From PFJX01 sp964440155 (GTDB lineage: Bacteria > Pseudomonadota > Gammaproteobacteria > Burkholderiales > Thiobacillaceae): a stretch of 50,999 nucleotides of DNA. The stretch is taken from the NCBI GenBank assembly GCA_964440155.1, contig CAYTRH010000005.1, positions 1 through 50,999 of the forward strand, in the 5' to 3' direction. The notes below the pieces were generated by a model. It saw only the letters and a list, made by a program, of their open reading frames with translations. It made no database searches and had not been told where the DNA came from. The position numbers were made by a program, and so were the translations under genes. The first letter of the stretch is position 1. Every line of letters begins with the position of its first letter. Below are positions 43,637 through 50,999 of this stretch, in pieces.

Positions 43637-43969
43637 GTGGGATACGTTTTGAACGGCGAAGAACTCGAAGTGGACGACGAGGGCTTTCTGACCGAGGCCA
43701 ATTTCAGTGACGAAATCGTGCCGGTCATCGCCGCAGCCGAAGGCATCACGCTCACCGACGAGCACTGGCAGGTTATCAACTTCATGCGCGACAAGTACCG
43801 CGAGGACGGCCACACTCCCAATTTCCGCAACATGGTGGCCGAAATGGATGAACTGCACCCGGGCGTCGACTGGAAGAAGAAGCTGTACGAGCTGTTCCCC
43901 AAGCAACCCAACCGCCAGTCCGCCAAGGTGGCCGGCCTGACCAAGCCGTTCGGTAAGGGCGGGTACTGA
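43637..43969 (+). CDS. DsrC/TusE-like protein lacking both active cysteines (RspA type)
   Basis: A 110-residue paralogue of DsrC. The GTG at 43637 has AGGAG six bases upstream and gives a start aligned with DsrC; a GTG at 43619 is the alternative. VLNGEELEVDDEGFL, DEHWQVINFMRDKY and KKLYELFPKQP match DsrC. The C-terminal arm reads RQSAKVAGLTKPFGKGGY, so the positions of Cys99 and Cys110 of the DsrC in this window are Ala and Lys. The protein has no cysteine at all and cannot carry sulfur in the usual way. DsrC relatives without the cysteines have been proposed to be regulatory (RspA). It follows the Cas6-like gene by 41 bases. Confidence 0.92.
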   Translation: MGYVLNGEELEVDDEGFLTEANFSDEIVPVIAAAEGITLTDEHWQVINFMRDKYREDGHTPNFRNMVAEMDELHPGVDWKKKLYELFPKQPNRQSAKVAGLTKPFGKGGY

Positions 43970-44051
43970 CGCCGACCCGAGCACGGGTGGCCGGTAGCCA
44001 CCCGTTGCGCGCCCGGCCGGCGCCGACGGCTACCTGTCTCCCGTACCAAGC

Positions 44052-44900
44052 ATGTTCACCAACACCCTCGTTACCACCGAAGATCTGGCACGTCATCTGG
44101 ACGACCCGAACTGGATCGTGTTCGACTGCCGTTTCACCCTGACCGATCCCGAGGGCGGGCGGCAGGCCTATCTAAAGCATCACGTTCCCGGCGCCCATTA
44201 CGTGCATCTGGATGAGGATCTGTCCGCGCCGGTGAGTGCCTCCAGCGGCCGTCATCCGCTGCCCGATGCGCAGACCTTCGCCGACAAGCTGTGCCGCTGG
44301 GGTGTCGGCGTCAACAAGCAGGTGGTGGTGTACGACGACAGCTACGGCGCCATGGCGGTGCGCATGTGGTGGATGTTGCGCTGGCTGGGCCACCCCGGCG
44401 TGGCGCTGCTCGACGGTGGTTATCCCAAGTGGATGCGCGAGATGCGCCCGGTCACCGCCGATCTGCCGCAGACGCGCAAGGGCAACTGCGCCTGCCTGCC
44501 CGAACCGAGCCAGATCGTCGATGCCGACGACGTGCTGCGCGCCAGCACCAATACCGATTTCCTGATCATCGACGCGCGGCCGGAACGGCGCTTCACCGGC
44601 GAGTACGAGCCGCTCGACCCGGTGGCCGGCCACATCCCCGGTTCGATCAACTGGTCGTTCGAGGAGAATCTGGACATCGACGGCACCTTCCTGCCGCCGG
44701 AAGCGCTGCGCGAGAACTTTCAGGCGCTGCTCAAGGGCCGGCCCCCCTGGCGCGTCATCCATACCTGCGGATCCGGCGTCACCGCCTGCCACAACCTGCT
44801 GGCCATGGAAATCGCCGGCCTGCCCGGTTCGCGCCTGTATCCGGGCTCCTGGAGCGAGTGGATCCGCGACCCGGCGCGCCCCGTGGCCACGGGCGAATGA
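44052..44900 (+). CDS. sseA: Thiosulfate/3-mercaptopyruvate sulfurtransferase (tandem rhodanese)
   Basis: A 282-residue protein with two rhodanese domains: an inactive N-terminal one (about 1-135, FDCRFTLTDPEGGRQAYLKHHVPGA) and a catalytic C-terminal one (about 150-280). The active-site loop CGSGVTA begins at Cys239, which would carry the persulfide. No signal peptide is evident, so it is cytoplasmic. Beside dsr it may feed persulfide sulfur towards TusA/DsrEFH. It is 82 bases behind the DsrC paralogue, and no clear Shine-Dalgarno precedes the ATG. Confidence 0.93.
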   Translation: MFTNTLVTTEDLARHLDDPNWIVFDCRFTLTDPEGGRQAYLKHHVPGAHYVHLDEDLSAPVSASSGRHPLPDAQTFADKLCRWGVGVNKQVVVYDDSYGAMAVRMWWMLRWLGHPGVALLDGGYPKWMREMRPVTADLPQTRKGNCACLPEPSQIVDADDVLRASTNTDFLIIDARPERRFTGEYEPLDPVAGHIPGSINWSFEENLDIDGTFLPPEALRENFQALLKGRPPWRVIHTCGSGVTACHNLLAMEIAGLPGSRLYPGSWSEWIRDPARPVATGE

Positions 44901-44915
44901 TCGAGGAGTCCGAGC

Positions 44916-45500
44916 ATGGCACTGCGCGTCAAGACCGTCTGGTTCAAGAAAGAAGGCGAGCGTCCCGCCGACGAAGTCGCCACCGTACTGGCGTCAACGA
45001 TCTGGCGTCTGGCCGACAAGGCGGTCGACAATCTGTCCAAGGCCGATTTCGACATCGTCACGCCGCAGCGCGGTTTTCGGATCATCGCCGAGTTGACCAG
45101 CTTCCTGGTGCACTACGTCGACCGCCTGGCCTACAGCCGTCTGCCCGAGGACCGACGCCACGCGCTGGTCAGCGCGGTCGGTCTGCGACTGGCCGAGATC
45201 ATGGAGCAGAACGTGCTCGATTTCACCGGCGGCCGACGCGACCCGGATTACGACTACCGGCAGGGTTACATCGACCGGCTCAATCAGCGCATGGCCGACT
45301 ACGCCGAGTTCGAGTTTCCGCAGGACAAGGCCAGCTTCCAGGCGTTGCGCTTCCTCAGCCTGATGATCCGCGAGGACATGCTCGAATCCGATCAGACCTG
45401 GATCCAGGATCAATTGATGGACATCGAACTGCCGGAGATGATGGGCATGGTCAAGAAGAACATGGATGGCTTCTACCCGCTCAAGGGCAACGACGCCTGA
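44916..45500 (+). CDS. Unknown helical protein (194 aa)
   Basis: I do not recognise the family. GAGGAG precedes the ATG by eight bases. The product is mostly amphipathic helix with no cysteine, signal peptide or membrane segment. It has an acidic middle around DFTGGRRDPDYDYRQGYIDRL and a Met-rich end (DIELPEMMGMVKKNM). It lies 15 bases behind the rhodanese gene and 34 before the dioxygenase, clearly in the same operon, so a role linked to sulfur metabolism is likely but unproven. Confidence 0.85.
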   Translation: MALRVKTVWFKKEGERPADEVATVLASTIWRLADKAVDNLSKADFDIVTPQRGFRIIAELTSFLVHYVDRLAYSRLPEDRRHALVSAVGLRLAEIMEQNVLDFTGGRRDPDYDYRQGYIDRLNQRMADYAEFEFPQDKASFQALRFLSLMIREDMLESDQTWIQDQLMDIELPEMMGMVKKNMDGFYPLKGNDA

Positions 45501-45534
45501 GCCACCCGGCCATTCCAGCTTGCCGCTGCCCGTC

Positions 45535-46467
45535 ATGATCCCGCCCGACTCCCCTTTCCATCCGGACAACGAAACCGGCTACCAGGCATGGCGCGCGGCC
45601 AAGCTGGCGGGTTATCCGCATCGCGGCGACGAACTGATCGTCGAGGTCGCCGATCCGCACCGGTTGTCGGCCAGCGAATACGACGCGCTGTGGCGGCGCA
45701 TCGCCAAGACCAACATGGCAATCTATGCCACCCGGCTGGGCGAGCGCGAGGACAAGCCGGCGGTGAGCGCGCTGGCGCGCCAGTTCGGCCTGCAACGGCT
45801 GGATGCCAACTGGCTGGCCGACGAGGACGGCATCTCCAGCCTGACGCCGCGCGACGACGACGTCAGTGACCCCAACAGCCGCCCGCCCGGGCAGGATCCG
45901 GGCAGGCGCGGCGACTACATCCCCTACACCCACCACCGCATCCGCTGGCACACCGACGGCTACTATAACCCGCCCGAACGCCGCATCCTGGCCATGACCC
46001 TGCATTGTGTACGCCAGGCCGACGCGGGCGGCGAGAACGATCTCCTGGATCACGAGCTGGCCTACATCGCGCTGCGCGATGCCGATCCCGCGCACATCCG
46101 CGCGCTGATGGCCGCGGATGCCATGACCATCCCGGCACGCGTCGACGAGCAAGGCACCGCGCGCGACGACGAGACCGGACCGGCGCTGCTGATGGCGCAG
46201 GGTCGCCTGCACCTGCGCTACACCGCACGCACCAAAAGCATTGCCTGGAAGCAGGATGCCGCCACGCAGGCGGCGCTGGCCGCGCTAGAAGCCATTCTGG
46301 CCGATCCGGGGCAAGGCGTATTCACGTTGCGCCTGGAACCCGGCATGGGCCTGATCTGCAACAACGTGCTGCACACGCGCGCCGGCTTCCAGGACCGGCC
46401 CGAGCATCGCCGGCTGCTGTACCGCGCCCGCTATCACGACGCGCTGCGCGATCTGCGCGCGGCCTGA
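45535..46467 (+). CDS. TauD/TfdA-family Fe(II)/2-oxoglutarate dioxygenase
   Basis: A 310-residue protein starting MIPPDSPFHPDNE. The iron-binding facial triad is visible as His139 and Asp141 in RWHTDGYYN and His280 in NNVLHTRAGF. The 2-oxoglutarate-binding arginine lies in RRLLYRARY near 295-303. Members release sulfite from taurine or oxidise other small acids; the substrate here is not evident. The sulfite link would suit a sulfur-oxidising neighbourhood, but this is inference. It is the last gene of the accessory operon and converges with the NarL-like gene. Confidence 0.87.
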   Translation: MIPPDSPFHPDNETGYQAWRAAKLAGYPHRGDELIVEVADPHRLSASEYDALWRRIAKTNMAIYATRLGEREDKPAVSALARQFGLQRLDANWLADEDGISSLTPRDDDVSDPNSRPPGQDPGRRGDYIPYTHHRIRWHTDGYYNPPERRILAMTLHCVRQADAGGENDLLDHELAYIALRDADPAHIRALMAADAMTIPARVDEQGTARDDETGPALLMAQGRLHLRYTARTKSIAWKQDAATQAALAALEAILADPGQGVFTLRLEPGMGLICNNVLHTRAGFQDRPEHRRLLYRARYHDALRDLRAA

Positions 46468-46523
46468 ATCTACCGCGTCGCTGACGCCCACGCGAGCAAG
46501 CAACGAACGCCGTGGACGAGTGT

Positions 46524-47192
46524 TCAGCCCTTGCGCCCGACGTCGATGCCCGGCGTCAGCCGGTTCTCCACCGCGAACACGGCCGCTTCCACGCGCGATG
46601 ACAGGTTCAGCTTGGCCAGGATGTGGCGCACGTGCAGCTTGACCGTGTCGTAACTGATGTCGAGCGCGCGCGCGATGGCCTTGTTGCTCTCGCCCCTGGC
46701 CAGGTGACTGAGAATCTCGCGCTCGCGCTGGGTCAGCGACTCCAGCAGTGAGGTGCTGCTGGTGTTCTTGCTGTCCAGCAGGCGCACCAGCTTGGCGGTC
46801 ATGGCCGGCGCCACCACGGACTCGCCACGTGCCGCGCGCTGAATGGCGTCGACCAGTTCGTCCGGCTCCATGCTTTTCAGCAGATAGCCGTTGGCGCCGG
46901 AGCGCAACGCCCGCGCCATGTCCTCTTCCGCCTCGCTGACGGTCAACAGCAGCACCGGCAGCGTGAAGCCGTCACGGCGCAGATCCTGCATCACCAGGAT
47001 GCCGTCGGTGCCGGCGATGTTGAGGTCCAGCAGCAGCACATCCGGCGCATGTTGGCGCAACAGCGCGGCCACTTCACCCGGATCGCCGGTGATGGCATCG
47101 ACATGCACCAGATCCTCGCGCTCCAGCAGCTCCGCCAACCCCTTGCGGAACAGGGTGTGGTCATCCACCAGCACCACGTGCAGCGCGCTCAT
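46524..47192 (-). CDS. NarL/FixJ-type response regulator
   Basis: A 222-residue DNA-binding regulator. The receiver (1-125) has VDDH, phospho-Asp56 in LLLDLNIAG and Lys in YLLKSMEPDE. The LuxR-type helix-turn-helix (about 150-210) reads LTQREREILSHLARGESNKAIAR...TVKLHVRHILAKL. It overlaps the sensor gene by four bases (ATGA). It is the nearest DNA-binding regulator to the dsr promoter region and is therefore a candidate for the 42551-42606 block. Confidence 0.96.
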   Translation of the reverse strand: MSALHVVLVDDHTLFRKGLAELLEREDLVHVDAITGDPGEVAALLRQHAPDVLLLDLNIAGTDGILVMQDLRRDGFTLPVLLLTVSEAEEDMARALRSGANGYLLKSMEPDELVDAIQRAARGESVVAPAMTAKLVRLLDSKNTSSTSLLESLTQREREILSHLARGESNKAIARALDISYDTVKLHVRHILAKLNLSSRVEAAVFAVENRLTPGIDVGRKG

Positions 47193-48400
47193 CGCGTATC
47201 CTCGACGCCCTGGCGCGCGGGGAAGCTCAGGCGCACGATGGTGCCGCCGGCCGGCCGGCTCTCGATGGTCAGCGTGCCGCCCAGCTTGGCGGCGCGCTCG
47301 CGCATGATGGTCAGGCCGAAGCTCTTGCCGACGTTGCTCATGGCGCCACCGGGAAGGCCGACGCCGTCGTCGGCGACGTTGACCACGTACTGGTTGTCGT
47401 GCAGATCCAGGGTCACCACCACGTGGCGCGCGCGCGCGTGCTTGCAGATGTTGTACAGCGACTCCTGGATGATGTGGAACACCTGGATTTCCTCTTCCGG
47501 TGTCAGCACCACGTCCTGCGCCACGTTGAGGAAATCGACGTCGGCATTGGCCTTCTTGGTGAAGCTCTCGGCCATCTCCTGCAAGGCCGGCACCAGACCG
47601 CGCGGGTCGATGCGATCGCGAAACTGCGTGATCAGGTTGCGCAGTTCGGAATAGGCCACGTCCACCGCCTCCTCCACTTCGCCCAGGTAGCGGTTGGCGC
47701 GTTCCTGGTCGCCCAGAGCCAGCGATTCGTTCAGCACGGTCAGCCGCATCTTGGCGTAAGCCAGGGTCTGCGCCAGCGAATCATGGATCTGATTGGCCAG
47801 CATGGTGCGCTCGTTCATCAGCGAGATGCGCATGTTTTCGCGCGTCAGGCGCGCGTTCTCCAGCGCCATGCCCAGATGTTCACTGATCGAGTTGAACAGG
47901 TAGCGTATGTCCTCGGGCAACGGCTCCGGGTTGTCCATGAACATGTTGTACACACCCAGCACCTTGCCCTTGTGACGCAGCGGCACGGCGTAGACGGTGC
48001 GGCATTGCTGGGCGAAATAGATGTGGCGCACCTGCTTCTGGCACACCTCCATGACGCTGTCGCTGTGCGCCGCGTGGGTCAACGTAGCCTTGCCGCAGAT
48101 ACCGCATTCCAGGGGCACGTAACGTTCCTTCTCCACCAACGCCGGCGACAGGCCGATCGAGCCGATCATGCGCAGATGCGCGCCATCGGCGGTGAGCACA
48201 CGCACCGCGCCGGCCTTGGCACGTGAGATGCGCACCATGATCTCGAGGAAGCGCATCAACATCTGCTCCGTGTTGGCATCTGAGCTCATGCTGCTGGCGA
48301 TCTCGGCCAGCACCTCGATGACCGGCAGGCGGTCGCCGCGCGCATCGGCGGCGCGGGTGATGGCATCCAGGGGAATGTGTTGCGCGTGCAAGGCGGGCAC
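47189..48400 (-). CDS. Soluble NarX-like histidine kinase with cysteine-rich GAF domain
   Basis: A 403-residue kinase starting at a GTG. There is no membrane segment, unlike NarX. A GAF domain (about 30-185) contains four cysteines, Cys99 and Cys102 (LECGICGKAT), Cys120 (EVCQKQ) and Cys133 (QQCRTV). The HisKA_3 domain has His206 in NQIHDSLAQTLAY, and the HATPase has ESLYNICKHARA and DDGVGLPGG. The cysteines could bind an iron-sulfur cluster or react with persulfides or oxidants. It forms an operon with the NarL-like regulator and is divergent from a GGDEF gene. Confidence 0.94.
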   Translation of the reverse strand: MPALHAQHIPLDAITRAADARGDRLPVIEVLAEIASSMSSDANTEQMLMRFLEIMVRISRAKAGAVRVLTADGAHLRMIGSIGLSPALVEKERYVPLECGICGKATLTHAAHSDSVMEVCQKQVRHIYFAQQCRTVYAVPLRHKGKVLGVYNMFMDNPEPLPEDIRYLFNSISEHLGMALENARLTRENMRISLMNERTMLANQIHDSLAQTLAYAKMRLTVLNESLALGDQERANRYLGEVEEAVDVAYSELRNLITQFRDRIDPRGLVPALQEMAESFTKKANADVDFLNVAQDVVLTPEEEIQVFHIIQESLYNICKHARARHVVVTLDLHDNQYVVNVADDGVGLPGGAMSNVGKSFGLTIMRERAAKLGGTLTIESRPAGGTIVRLSFPARQGVEDTR

Positions 48401-48416
48401 CTATGGCTGCGTTGAC

Positions 48417-48430
48417 ACGATGTTAATCAA
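48417..48430. promoter_or_regulatory. FNR/Anr-like box between the sensor kinase and the GGDEF gene
   Basis: acgat-gtta-atcaa matches the FNR consensus TTGAT-N4-ATCAA in 8 of 10 positions. It lies 16 bases from the sensor kinase GTG on the minus strand, where it would overlap the promoter or the transcript start. Similar sites can arise by chance. Confidence 0.35.
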
Positions 48431-48567
48431 GTCGACCCCGTTGCGGCAAAGGCGAACCCCCGGCGGTCGCGACCCACGGCAGCGACAGGCGCCGGCGCGC
48501 CGGACATGGACGCGGGGGAGGTAATGCATGAAGATGTGGAGCGTTCCCCCACGGAATATCACTGGAC

Positions 48568-50526
48568 GTGACCTCGCCCCTTACTCCCGGGCACGCCTTG
48601 CCGGAACCCATGCAGGAACCGTCGGAGCAGCGCCGGGCGCGTCGCCGGCTGTTGGCGCTGCTGTTCGCGGGCGTGCTGGGCGTGCTGGCACTGGCCCTGG
48701 GCGCCGGCCACTGGTTGCGCATGCAAACCATCCACGACGAGTTCACCCGCTTCAGCGCCCACATCGAACGCAGCCACGCTCAGGATGTCCAGCTCAGCCT
48801 GGCGCTGTATCAGGCGCGTGCACGCAACCTGCTGCACCGCCCCGGCGTGCTGGCGGCAGTGCGCGCCGGTGAACGCGAGCGCCTGCACCGGCTGCTCGCG
48901 GCGGAGTACACGCAGATGCGCGAGGAGAATCCCTATGTCGACGTGCTGCACTTCCACGGTCCGGACAACGTCACGTTGCTGCGCATGCATCGCCCCGAAG
49001 CGTATGGCGATGATCTCAGCGCGGTGCGGCCGATGATCGTCGCGGCCAACCGGCTGAGACAACCGCTGGCGGGCTTCGAGATCGGCAAGAATGGCATCAG
49101 TTACCGGGTCACCGTGCCCATCGTCGATGGTGACACGTTTCTCGGCACGCTGGAGATCGGCATCGATATCGCCCATTTCTCGCGCCGGACCGCACGCATC
49201 TTCGACGTCGAAACCGGCGTGATCCTCAAGCGTGCGGCCATGGCGGCCTACCTCGACGAACACGGCGAGACGGGATTGCGCCGACTGGGCGAGTATGTGG
49301 CGATGCGCGATGTTTCCGGCATGCTGGCCGAAGCCTTTCTCACACCGGTGGCGGCGAACGCGCCTTACAGCCTGGTCCAGGTCAACGGCGAAGGTCATGT
49401 GCTGTATCGTGCCCTCGGCATACGCGACTACCAGGGCCAGGATGTCGGCCTGCTGCTGGTGCTGGACAACATCGGCACTCGGCTGCGGCGTATCGACCAG
49501 TACTCCTGGTGGGTGGCGGTGGGCATGCTCAGTCTGCTCGCGCTGCTGGCCTGGGCGTTCGCGCGCGCGTTCACCCGTCTGGGCGCCGCCGCGGCGCTGG
49601 ACCGCGCGCGCCTGGATCTGGCCATGCGCGGCGCGGAGGAAGGGTTCTGGGACGTCGACCTGTTGCGCCGCGAAATCTACTGTTCACCGCGCAGGCGCGC
49701 GATGCTCGGCTACGCGGCGGACGAGGGGCCGCATAGCATCGACGAATGGGACGCGCTGATGACGCCGGAGGATCTGGCGCGTTCGCGCGAGGCCTTGACC
49801 CGCCACCTCGCCGGCGAAACCTCGCAGTACCAGATCGAATACCGCGCGCGTCACCGCGCCGGCCACTGGGTCTGGCTGGCCAGCCGCGGCCAGGTGGTGC
49901 GCGACGCCTCCGGCCGCGCCGTGCGTATGCTCGGTCTGATCAGCGAGATCAGCGAACGCAAGCGCATGGAGGAACAGATCCGCCACATGGCGCAACACGA
50001 CGCATTGACCGGGCTGGCCAACCGCGCCTTGTTCTTCGACCTGCTGCGTCAGACCTTCGCCAACGCCAAACGCGACCAGAGCCGTTTCGCGTTGCTGGGC
50101 GTCGATCTCGACGACTTCAAGCCGGTCAACGATCGCCACGGCCATCTCATCGGTGACCGGGTACTGAGCGAAGTCGCCCGCCGCCTGCGCGACGCGGTGC
50201 GCGAATCCGACATCGTCGCGCGGGTCGGTGGCGACGAATTCATGCTGCTGCTGCGCGGCGTCGAGGACGAGGCCGACGCTGTCGCGGTGGCGGAGAAGGT
50301 GCGTCTGGCCCTGCGCGAGCCATGTCAGGTCGACACGATCAGCGCGCGCGTCACCGCCAGTATCGGCGTGGCGTTGTTTCCCGAGCATGGCGCCGATGAG
50401 ACGACGCTGCTCAACCACGCCGACATGGCCATGTACTGGGCCAAGCAGCATGGTCGGGACCGGGTCTGCGTCTATCGTTCGGATTACCGCTTGGACGCCG
50501 GCACGGGCCCCGCGTCGCACCCCTGA
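48568..50526 (+). CDS. Membrane CACHE-PAS-GGDEF diguanylate cyclase
   Basis: A 652-residue protein if the GTG is used; an ATG at 48610 (MQEPSEQRRARRRLL) is as likely. TM1 is at about 28-50. A periplasmic CACHE-like sensor (about 52-315) contains LHFHGPDNVTLLRMHRPE and ISYRVTVPIVDGDTFLGTLEIG, typical of double-CACHE modules. TM2 is at about 316-337, PAS at about 350-475, and GGDEF at about 485-645 with the motif GGDEF at 554-558 and RESD inhibitory site before it. It should make cyclic di-GMP in response to a periplasmic ligand. It is divergent from the soluble sensor kinase. Confidence 0.93.
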   Translation: MTSPLTPGHALPEPMQEPSEQRRARRRLLALLFAGVLGVLALALGAGHWLRMQTIHDEFTRFSAHIERSHAQDVQLSLALYQARARNLLHRPGVLAAVRAGERERLHRLLAAEYTQMREENPYVDVLHFHGPDNVTLLRMHRPEAYGDDLSAVRPMIVAANRLRQPLAGFEIGKNGISYRVTVPIVDGDTFLGTLEIGIDIAHFSRRTARIFDVETGVILKRAAMAAYLDEHGETGLRRLGEYVAMRDVSGMLAEAFLTPVAANAPYSLVQVNGEGHVLYRALGIRDYQGQDVGLLLVLDNIGTRLRRIDQYSWWVAVGMLSLLALLAWAFARAFTRLGAAAALDRARLDLAMRGAEEGFWDVDLLRREIYCSPRRRAMLGYAADEGPHSIDEWDALMTPEDLARSREALTRHLAGETSQYQIEYRARHRAGHWVWLASRGQVVRDASGRAVRMLGLISEISERKRMEEQIRHMAQHDALTGLANRALFFDLLRQTFANAKRDQSRFALLGVDLDDFKPVNDRHGHLIGDRVLSEVARRLRDAVRESDIVARVGGDEFMLLLRGVEDEADAVAVAEKVRLALREPCQVDTISARVTASIGVALFPEHGADETTLLNHADMAMYWAKQHGRDRVCVYRSDYRLDAGTGPASHP

Positions 50527-50629
50527 TCGCGCGGCCTCGCCGACGCCAACGGGCGTGGTCGGATGACCGCGTCGACCGCGCCTGCTCGCCATGACCGGGG
50601 AATGCGGCCGGACCTCGGCCGGGCGTGGT

Positions 50630-50635
50630 TATAAT
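50630..50635 (+). promoter_or_regulatory. -10 hexamer TATAAT upstream of minC
   Basis: A perfect TATAAT followed by cctgcgcc lies 67 bases before the minC ATG. No clear -35 is seen. The layout resembles the other -10 elements of this window. Confidence 0.5.
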
Positions 50636-50702
50636 CCTGCGCCACACCTGCTCAATCCGATGATTCCTTTCGGGTGCCCGACGCACCCCGGTCCATTGCC
50701 CG

Positions 50703-50999
50703 ATGCCCACGGAATCCCCAGCCTTCAAGATCAGGAACGCGAGCTTTCCGTTGTTCGTGCTGCACATGCAGACGGCGGAGGTGGAGACGTTCAAACAGCA
50801 GATACGTGCCCATGTGGCGCAGGCGCCGGAGTTCTTCGCCGGCGCGCCGGTGGCACTGGCGCTGGATGGCGACGCGTTGCCGGATTTCGCCGGGCTGGCC
50901 GTATTCATGCGCGAGATCGGCCTGCCGCTGGTGGGACTGGTCGGCGGTTCGCCCGCGCAGCGGGATGCGGCACGCGCCGCCGGCCTCGGCCTGTTGCCC
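50703..50999 (+). CDS. minC: Septum site-determining protein MinC, N-terminal part (3' truncated)
   Basis: Ninety-nine codons are open from the ATG to the window edge. The start MPTESPAFKIRNASFPLFVL and the following HMQTAEVETFKQQIRAHVAQAPEFF are the MinC N-terminal domain, which blocks FtsZ polymerisation away from midcell together with MinD. GDALPDFAGLAVFMREIGLPLVGLVGG continues the domain. minD and minE would be expected next, beyond the window. Confidence 0.93.
   Translation, partial: MPTESPAFKIRNASFPLFVLHMQTAEVETFKQQIRAHVAQAPEFFAGAPVALALDGDALPDFAGLAVFMREIGLPLVGLVGGSPAQRDAARAAGLGLLP

Noticed and set aside
48412..48417. TTGACA on the plus strand before the GGDEF gene.
   Set aside because: No -10 hexamer follows at 15-19 bases, so a promoter is not supported.
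1..50999. Mobile elements, tRNA or rRNA genes.
   Set aside because: I saw no transposase or integrase frames, no terminal inverted repeats with target duplications, and no cloverleaf or rRNA-like sequence.

Overview
The window is GC-rich, gene-dense DNA from a sulfur-oxidising gammaproteobacterium. Its centre is a reverse-type dissimilatory sulfite reductase locus in the order dsrA-B-E-F-H-C-M-K-L-J-O-P-N-R on the minus strand, with cysG at the end. The presence of dsrEFH and dsrL, a DsrC with both C-terminal cysteines, and housekeeping genes of proteobacterial type (adenylylatable glnA, proS, ffh, minC) fit a chemo- or phototrophic sulfur oxidiser related to Chromatiales or Ectothiorhodospiraceae. 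The species cannot be fixed from this window. Three short N runs inside dsrA and dsrB show that it is a draft scaffold; they break the reading frames only artificially.

Layout. 1-5.2 kb (+): the 3' end of glnA with a strong terminator, a chemoreceptor, a small DUF4124 envelope protein, proS, and a lytic transglycosylase overlapping proS. 5.2-8.0 kb (-): a lone V-type ATPase subunit I homologue and a YpjD/CcsA-like cytochrome c assembly protein, divergent from ffh (+). 9.5 kb (+): a CsgG-like secreted protein with an SH3 tail. 10.6-17.8 kb (-): a four-gene signalling operon (PAS-PAS-GGDEF cyclase, CACHE/PAS histidine kinase, single-domain response regulator, REC-REC-GAF-PAS-GGDEF-EAL protein). 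17.9-21.6 kb: a divergent pair made of an HDAC-family deacetylase and a Pat-like acyl-CoA synthetase/GNAT acetyltransferase. 21.7-28.1 kb (+): a tightly coupled TonB receptor - YfiR - CHASE8-like hybrid kinase - GGDEF response regulator operon. 28.1-42.4 kb (-): cysG and the dsr genes. 42.7-46.5 kb (+), divergent from dsrA: an 83-residue orphan, a Cas6/Cmx6-like RAMP protein without any CRISPR array, a DsrC paralogue lacking both active cysteines, a rhodanese, an unknown helical protein and a TauD-like dioxygenase. 46.5-50.5 kb: a NarL/NarX-type two-component pair whose sensor has a cysteine-rich GAF domain, divergent from a CACHE-PAS-GGDEF cyclase. The window ends in minC.

How the genes work together. 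DsrEFH and DsrC relay sulfane sulfur to the sulfite reductase DsrAB. DsrL supplies the electron link to NAD(P)H, and DsrMKJOP connects oxidation of DsrC trisulfide to the quinone/cytochrome pool. CysG makes sirohaem, DsrN amidates it, and DsrR is an A-type accessory protein. A phased repeat block between dsrA and the divergent accessory operon is a good candidate operator for both.

Most unusual points: the Cas6-like gene and the cysteine-less DsrC paralogue beside dsr; intercistronic hairpins in the dsr mRNA, two of them sharing a CGG-UNCG-CCG core; a terminator immediately before dsrN with a possible leaderless start; a (GGCG[T/S])4 tail on DsrR; and an altered nucleotide-binding loop in CysG.
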